DNA of 10,565 bases. Origin: Tardiphaga sp. (GTDB lineage: Bacteria; Pseudomonadota; Alphaproteobacteria; Rhizobiales; Xanthobacteraceae). The position numbers and the translations under genes are program-made. Where the stretch lies: positions 1 through 10,565 of the forward strand of contig JAQGJF010000554.1 in the NCBI GenBank assembly GCA_028290765.1, written 5' to 3'. Positions 7,369-10,565 of the stretch are shown piece by piece. Below the pieces are notes generated by a model. The model was not told the origin of the DNA. It did not search any database and saw only the letters and a list, made by a program, of their open reading frames with translations. The stretch's first letter is position 1. Every line of letters starts with the position of its first letter.

Positions 7369-7446
7369 CGTAGGATGGGTTGAGCTCTTCGCGAAACCCA
7401 TCGTGACGCATTGATGGGTTTCGCGAAGAGCTCAACCCATCCTACG
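7369..7446. repeat. Perfect 34-base inverted repeat, REP pair (BIME-like)
   Basis: Bases 7369-7402 are the exact reverse complement of 7413-7446, with a 10-base loop (gtgacgcatt). Each arm is itself a hairpin unit: gatgggtt (7374-7381) pairs with aacccatc (7395-7402), and the mirror unit does the same on the right. The element is therefore two REP-like units in opposite orientation. Similar gtaggatgggtt...aacccatcctac palindromes are dispersed in Bradyrhizobium genomes (from memory). It lies between the convergent exporter and sigma-factor genes, where it could end transcription from both sides, and it contains the sigma-factor stop codon. Confidence 0.9.
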
Positions 7447-8686
7447 GCTGCTCATCCAGCTCTGCGATGCGCCGCGCATAAAGCCGTCGCAGCGGCTCGA
7501 GCTGCGTCGCCGCCGTCGCGGCCAGATAGGCCTCGCGGGCCGCTTCACGACGTCCCAGCCGGCGCAGCAGGTCGGCGCGCACCGCCGGCATCTGGTCATA
7601 GCCGTCGAGACTGCCGCGTGCGGCCAGCGCATCGATCAGGTCCAGCGCGCGCGCCGGCCCGTCGACCATCGACACTGCCGCGGCGTGATTGAGTTCGATC
7701 ACCGGCGACGGATCGATCCGCAACAGCACCTCATAGAGACCCGCGATCTGCGGCCAGTCGGTGTCTTGGTAATTCGGCGCGCGGGCATGCAGCGCCGCGA
7801 TCGCGGCCTGCACGGCGTGGGATTGCGGCCGGCCCGGCAGGCGCAAGGCTTCCTCGACCAGCTGCAATCCTTCGGCGATCTGGCGCTGGTCCCACAGCGT
7901 GCGATCCTGCTCTTCCAGGAGCACGATGTCGCCGCCCGCGGTGGCGCGGCCGGCGCGGCGCGCATCGTGCAGCAGCATCAAGGCCAGCAATCCCTTGATC
8001 CCACCCCGCCCCGGCATCAGCGCGTCGAGCAAACGACATAGCCGGATCGCTTCGCGGGCGAGGTCCGGTCGCATCAGGTCTTCGCCCGAGGTCGCGGCAT
8101 AGCCTTCGGTGAACACCAGATAGATCACCGCCAGCACGCCGCGCAGCCGCGGCGCCAGCGCGTCTCGATCCGGCACCTCATAGGGAATTCCGGCGAGCCG
8201 GATTTTCTGCCGGGCGCGCACCAGGCGCTGCGCCATGGCATCTTCGCCGACCAGAAACGCCCGCGCCACCTGCGCGGTGGTGAGCCCGCAGACCGTTCGC
8301 AGCGTCAGCGCCACCTGCACCTCGATCGCAAACGCCGGATGACAGCAGGTGAAGATCAGCCGCAGCATGTCGTCGTCGAGCGCGCCGTCATCGGTCTCTG
8401 ACGGCGCTGACGCGTCGAGCAGGATTTCGCGCGTCAGTTCCTGCTGCTTGCCGCGAAACGTGACATTGCGGCGAACGCGATCGATCGCCTTGTTGCGCCC
8501 GACATTGACCAGCCAGGCCCGCGGATTGGAGGGCGCCGAACCGGCGGGCCAGCGCTCCAATGCGACCGCAAAGGCGTCCTGCATCGAATCCTGCGCAAGA
8601 TCGAAATCGCCGACCAGGCGGATCAGGGTCGCTAGCGCCCTGCCGGCCTCGTCGCGAAATATTTTTTCGATGTCTGCCGGGGTCAT
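7442..8686 (-). CDS. ECF42-type RNA polymerase sigma factor with C-terminal extension
   Basis: A 414-residue extracytoplasmic-function sigma factor. The region-2 part spans about 15-75 ([30 protein letters not shown] at 54-60, DRVRR at 69-73). The region-4 part spans about 106-165 (FTCCHPA at 112-118, [20 protein letters not shown] at 127-146). It is followed by a roughly 230-residue extension starting [15 protein letters not shown] (184-198) and running into TPR-like helices. This layout, twice the usual ECF length, is that of the ECF42 group (DUF6596-containing, often labelled SigI-like), which lacks a classical anti-sigma factor and is paired with DGPF/YCII proteins, as here. The extension is reported as needed for activity in the family. 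An in-frame stop 5 codons upstream fixes the ATG at 8686; no clear ribosome site is seen. The TAG stop lies in the REP pair. Confidence 0.93.
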   Translation of the reverse strand: MTPADIEKIFRDEAGRALATLIRLVGDFDLAQDSMQDAFAVALERWPAGSAPSNPRAWLVNVGRNKAIDRVRRNVTFRGKQQELTREILLDASAPSETDDGALDDDMLRLIFTCCHPAFAIEVQVALTLRTVCGLTTAQVARAFLVGEDAMAQRLVRARQKIRLAGIPYEVPDRDALAPRLRGVLAVIYLVFTEGYAATSGEDLMRPDLAREAIRLCRLLDALMPGRGGIKGLLALMLLHDARRAGRATAGGDIVLLEEQDRTLWDQRQIAEGLQLVEEALRLPGRPQSHAVQAAIAALHARAPNYQDTDWPQIAGLYEVLLRIDPSPVIELNHAAAVSMVDGPARALDLIDALAARGSLDGYDQMPAVRADLLRRLGRREAAREAYLAATAATQLEPLRRLYARRIAELDEQP

Positions 8687-8706
8687 GCGGGTGCGCCACT
8701 ACGATC

Positions 8707-8735
8707 CGTCATTCCGGGCTGCGCCCGGAACGACG
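8707..8735. repeat. Hairpin between the DGPF and sigma-factor genes
   Basis: cgtcattccgggc (8707-8719) pairs with gcccggaacgacg (8723-8735) with one mismatch and a 3-base loop. The cgtcattccggg core is a familiar dispersed repeat of Bradyrhizobium-type genomes (from memory). It lies inside the presumed DGPF-ECF42 transcript, 21 bases from the sigma start. It could lower or protect expression of the downstream gene. Confidence 0.7.
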
Positions 8736-8769
8736 GCGTCACTTATAAAGTGACTTCGCGTCACTTATA
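8736..8769. repeat. Direct repeat and small palindrome at the DGPF gene end
   Basis: gcgtcacttata occurs at 8736-8747; the copy at 8758-8769 matches it over the last 12 bases and contains the DGPF gene's stop and last codons. Within the left copy, gtcactt (8738-8744) and aagtgac (8748-8754) form a 7-base-pair stem. It appears that the 3' end of the gene was duplicated into the gap. Confidence 0.65.
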
Positions 8770-9111
8770 GACCATGACCGGCCTGACCTCGATCGAGCCT
8801 GTTGTGGCGCCGGGAATCCGCGCCGCGATGGCCAGCGCCGCGTCGAGATCCTTGGCCTCGACCAGATAATAGCCGCCGAGCTGTTCGCGCGTCTCCGCAA
8901 ACGGACCGTCCGTCGTCAGGGTCTTGCCGTCGCGGACCCGCACGGTGGTGGCCGTCGTGGTCGGCTGCAGGCCGTCACCGGCCTTGAAATGGCCGCTCTG
9001 GATAATGGACTGGGTGAAGGCGCCGTATTCCGTCGTCATCTCCTGGCGCGCCGCGGCGTCCATTTTGACGAGATCGGCCTCGTTCCGATAGATCAACAAC
9101 AAATACTGCAT
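8761..9111 (-). CDS. DGPF/YCII-domain protein (ECF42 partner)
   Basis: A 116-residue small soluble protein of the YCII-related DGPF family. It starts MQYLLLIYRNEA, typical of the family, and carries the defining motif TDGPFAETREQLGGYYLVE at 67-85. The fold is a ferredoxin-like alpha+beta domain. Its biochemical role is unknown; DGPF proteins are the main conserved partners and targets of ECF42 sigma factors. The frame is open to an ATG at 9147, but 9111 is chosen because GAGGAG lies 6 bases before it and family members begin with M-x-Y-x-L-L-I-Y. The sigma-factor gene follows 74 bases downstream on the same strand, with a hairpin element between. A candidate ECF42-type promoter lies 40 bases upstream. 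Confidence 0.92.
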   Translation of the reverse strand: MQYLLLIYRNEADLVKMDAAARQEMTTEYGAFTQSIIQSGHFKAGDGLQPTTTATTVRVRDGKTLTTDGPFAETREQLGGYYLVEAKDLDAALAIAARIPGATTGSIEVRPVMVYK

Positions 9112-9150
9112 GGCTCTCTCCTCTTGCTCGGCGTGTTTCGCCGACATCCA

Positions 9151-9177
9151 GTCGAACGGACCGGCCCCGGAACGACA
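9151..9177 (-). promoter_or_regulatory. Candidate ECF42-type promoter for the DGPF-sigma operon
   Basis: On the minus strand, TGTCGT (9177-9172) is followed after exactly 17 bases by CGAC (9154-9151), and the DGPF start codon lies 39 bases further. As I recall it, the consensus published for ECF42 in Streptomyces is TGTCGA in the -35 region with a CGA/TC-type -10. The match, spacing and placement fit self-regulation of the operon. Only two short motifs support it, and a second TGTCG at 9147-9143 lacks a suitable -10. Confidence 0.45.
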
Positions 9178-9222
9178 TCTTCAGGATAAATTATTTTGCC
9201 AATCGATGTCGCGCCTTATGGC

Positions 9223-9251
9223 TTGACGCGGCAGCTTCGAGCCCCCATGCC
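9223..9251 (+). promoter_or_regulatory. Probable rnpB promoter
   Basis: TTGACG at 9223-9228 is a good -35 element. A weak -10 (catgcc, 9246-9251) follows after 17 bases and would place the transcript start near 9258, matching the expected 5' end of RNase P RNA. The -10 match is poor, so the support is mainly the -35 and the position. Confidence 0.4.
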
Positions 9252-9256
9252 TGTGG

Positions 9257-9690
9257 GGTCAGTCGGCCGGACGGCCGCTCCCGCTAGGGCCGAAAGGCTG
9301 CGGGAGAGGAAAGTCCGGGCTCCATCGACATACGGTGCCGGATAACGTCCGGCGGGGGCGACCCCAGGGAAAGTGCCACAGAGAACGAACCGCCAGTCCT
9401 TTGCCTTTCGGGGCTCCGGACGGGGTAAGGGTGAAAAGGTGCGGTAAGAGCGCACCGCGTATCCGGCAACGGAAACGGCATGGCAAACCACACCGGGAGC
9501 AAAACCGAATAGGGACGGCAACGCGGGACGTTCGCTTTAAGCGATAACACCGCAGGGCTATGTCAGGCTCGCCGTCCGGGTAGGTTGCTCGAGGCAATGT
9601 GCAAACATTGTCCCAGAGGAATGGCCGTCACGTATTGTCCGCGCAAGCGGGCAGTGCCCTACAAAACCCGGCTTACAGGCCGGCTGATGC
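9257..9690 (+). ncRNA. rnpB: RNase P RNA (bacterial type A)
   Basis: Catalytic RNA of ribonuclease P, which removes 5' leaders from tRNA precursors. The universal 5' core gaggaaagtccgggctcc is at 9306-9323, and the 3' core acaaaacccggctta at 9661-9675. The stretch agaggaatggccgtca (9615-9630) and the cagggaaagtgccacagagaa region (from 9365) are also conserved elements. Helix P1 closes the molecule: tcagtcggcc (9259-9268) pairs with ggccggctga (9678-9687), with one G-U pair. Ends are set by P1 and by the promoter and may be off by a few bases. The length of about 434 bases suits an alphaproteobacterium. It is divergent from the DGPF-sigma operon and convergent with the hydrolase gene. Confidence 0.96.
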
Positions 9691-9698
9691 TGTTCAAC

Positions 9699-9738
9699 GA
9701 GGGGTCCGGCACAACACGCCGGGCCCCTCACCAGTTTT
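9699..9738 (+). terminator. Terminator of rnpB
   Basis: gaggggtccggc (9699-9710) pairs with gccgggcccctc (9718-9729) over 12 positions, including one G-U pair, around a 7-base loop. A short T run (9735-9738) follows after 5 bases. It starts about 10 bases after the RNase P RNA end. The T run is short and displaced, so ending may be imprecise. A run of seven Gs follows (9739-9745). Confidence 0.7.
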
Positions 9739-9796
9739 GGGGGGGCGATGCTTTGCCGCGACTCTCTCTTATCCCTCCCCCTTGTGGGCTACGACA

Positions 9797-10501
9797 TCAC
9801 GTGACGATCTTTTCCAGCAACGCGAACAGCGCCTCCGGCGCCGTCACGTTTGGCGCATGGCTGGCGTCGATCTCGAAATAGCGCCAGCCGGCCTCGCTCC
9901 TGGCGCGCTCGGCAAAGGGCCGGAACGTGTCCGCGGGCGTGACGCGCAGCGCATAGATATAGCTGCGCGGCAGCGTCAGTTCGCCGCCCTGCAGTTTTAG
10001 CGGCATCTCGAAACATTTGATCGGCTGGCTGACCCGGCGCGCCTTCAGCCATTCGGCATCGGCCGGCGGCGTATCCGGCGGGGTCGGAGTCGGCGGCAGG
10101 CGCCAGCCGTCGCCGGCTGCCGCGGCGTCCCGCATGCCTTGCCGCCCCTTCGGATTCAGATCGAACAGCGACTGTCCGTTTCCCGGCACGAACGCGTCGA
10201 TATAGATCAGCTGCGCGACACGGTCGCGCACCCGGTCGGCCACGCCGGTTGCGACCATGCCGCCATAGCTGTGACCGATCAGCACGATGTCGCGCAGGTC
10301 CTCATATTTGATGACGTTCAGGACGTCCTGAATGTGGGTTTCGAGATCGATCGACGGATTGGCCAGATGCTCGCGCTCGCCGAGACCGGTGTAGGTCGGT
10401 GTCACCAACTGATGCCCGACCACGCTCATCAAGGGACGCATCCTCTTCCATGCCCATCCCGCGGACCACGCGCCGTGGCAGACCAGAAAGGTTTTTCCCA
10501 T
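9797..10501 (-). CDS. Alpha/beta hydrolase, plant esterase/hydroxynitrile lyase-like
   Basis: A 234-residue cytoplasmic alpha/beta hydrolase. The oxyanion-region motif HGAWSAGWAW is at 9-18. The nucleophile elbow GHSYGG is at 76-81 with Ser78 as the catalytic serine. The catalytic histidine is His215 in DASHAPNVTAPEAL, and D191 (or a nearby aspartate) is the likely acid. This pattern matches the group containing plant methyl-salicylate esterases and hydroxynitrile lyases, whose bacterial members are mostly uncharacterised esterases. No signal peptide is seen. The start is supported by GGGGAG 8 bases upstream of the ATG. A proline-rich insert (PPTPTPPDTPP, about 136-146) lies in the cap region. 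It stands alone, convergent with rnpB; its substrate is unknown. Confidence 0.9.
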   Translation of the reverse strand: MGKTFLVCHGAWSAGWAWKRMRPLMSVVGHQLVTPTYTGLGEREHLANPSIDLETHIQDVLNVIKYEDLRDIVLIGHSYGGMVATGVADRVRDRVAQLIYIDAFVPGNGQSLFDLNPKGRQGMRDAAAAGDGWRLPPTPTPPDTPPADAEWLKARRVSQPIKCFEMPLKLQGGELTLPRSYIYALRVTPADTFRPFAERARSEAGWRYFEIDASHAPNVTAPEALFALLEKIVT

Positions 10502-10565
10502 GGATGTTGCTCCCCGATTATTGTTCCGATCGTTGGATGCAAGTAAGCGGGTTCGAGCCGATGCC

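Noticed and set aside
9112..9147. Extended start of the DGPF gene at 9147
   Set aside because: The ATG at 9111 has a strong GAGGAG site and matches the family N-terminus.
9216..9597. Overlapping minus-strand frames of about 100 codons with several cysteines and prolines
   Set aside because: They are antisense to RNase P RNA. Such frames are a familiar false annotation, and their conservation would come from the RNA.
9739..9745. Run of seven Gs after the rnpB terminator
   Set aside because: A single G run is not enough for a quadruplex claim, and no paired C-rich partner of good quality is nearby.

Overview
The window looks like an ordinary chromosomal segment of a GC-rich alphaproteobacterium, most likely of the Bradyrhizobium/Rhodopseudomonas group. 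This is inferred from an alphaproteobacterial-looking RNase P RNA, strong codon bias to G/C in third positions, several short palindromic intergenic elements of the kind scattered through Bradyrhizobium genomes, and small basic proteins typical of that group. No phage, plasmid, IS transposase, CRISPR array or tRNA is visible.

Layout. (1) 75-2283 (+): a two-gene operon of an MHS-type major facilitator transporter and a metal-dependent TIM-barrel protein of the sugar phosphate isomerase/epimerase type. It converges, with only 9 bases between stop codons, on (2) 2293-3429 (-), a PAS-LuxR-type regulator. (3) 3430-4003: a mostly empty intergenic region holding one probable small basic protein gene (3738-3935) and a hairpin element. 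(4) 4004-4426 (-) and 4706-5695 (+): a GFA-family zinc protein and an AraC-family regulator, divergent over a 279-base gap with a 10-base direct repeat close to the GFA start. (5) 5876-6507 (+): two small genes overlapping by ATGA, the first possibly a divergent DUF1127 protein, the second a two-helix membrane protein. (6) 6632-7360 (+): a TauE/SafE exporter gene broken by two compensating frameshifts. (7) 7369-7446: a perfect 34-base inverted repeat built from two REP-like units. (8) 9111-7442 (-): a DGPF/YCII protein followed by an ECF42-type sigma factor with its C-terminal extension, preceded by a plausible ECF42-type promoter. (9) about 9257-9690 (+): rnpB with a terminator hairpin. (10) 9797-10501 (-): an alpha/beta hydrolase of the plant-esterase/hydroxynitrile-lyase-like type.

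How the parts fit. The transporter and TIM-barrel protein probably take up and isomerise or cleave one small organic acid or sugar-like compound; the convergent LuxR protein is a candidate regulator. The AraC protein is the natural candidate to control the GFA gene. The DGPF-ECF42 pair is a known but poorly understood regulatory module, and it is the most system-like element here. I did not find a convincing, entirely undescribed system. The observations most worth a second look are the candidate self-regulated ECF42 promoter, the REP-pair element that supplies the stop codon of the sigma gene, the doubly frameshifted exporter, and the repeated stop-codon regions of three genes.
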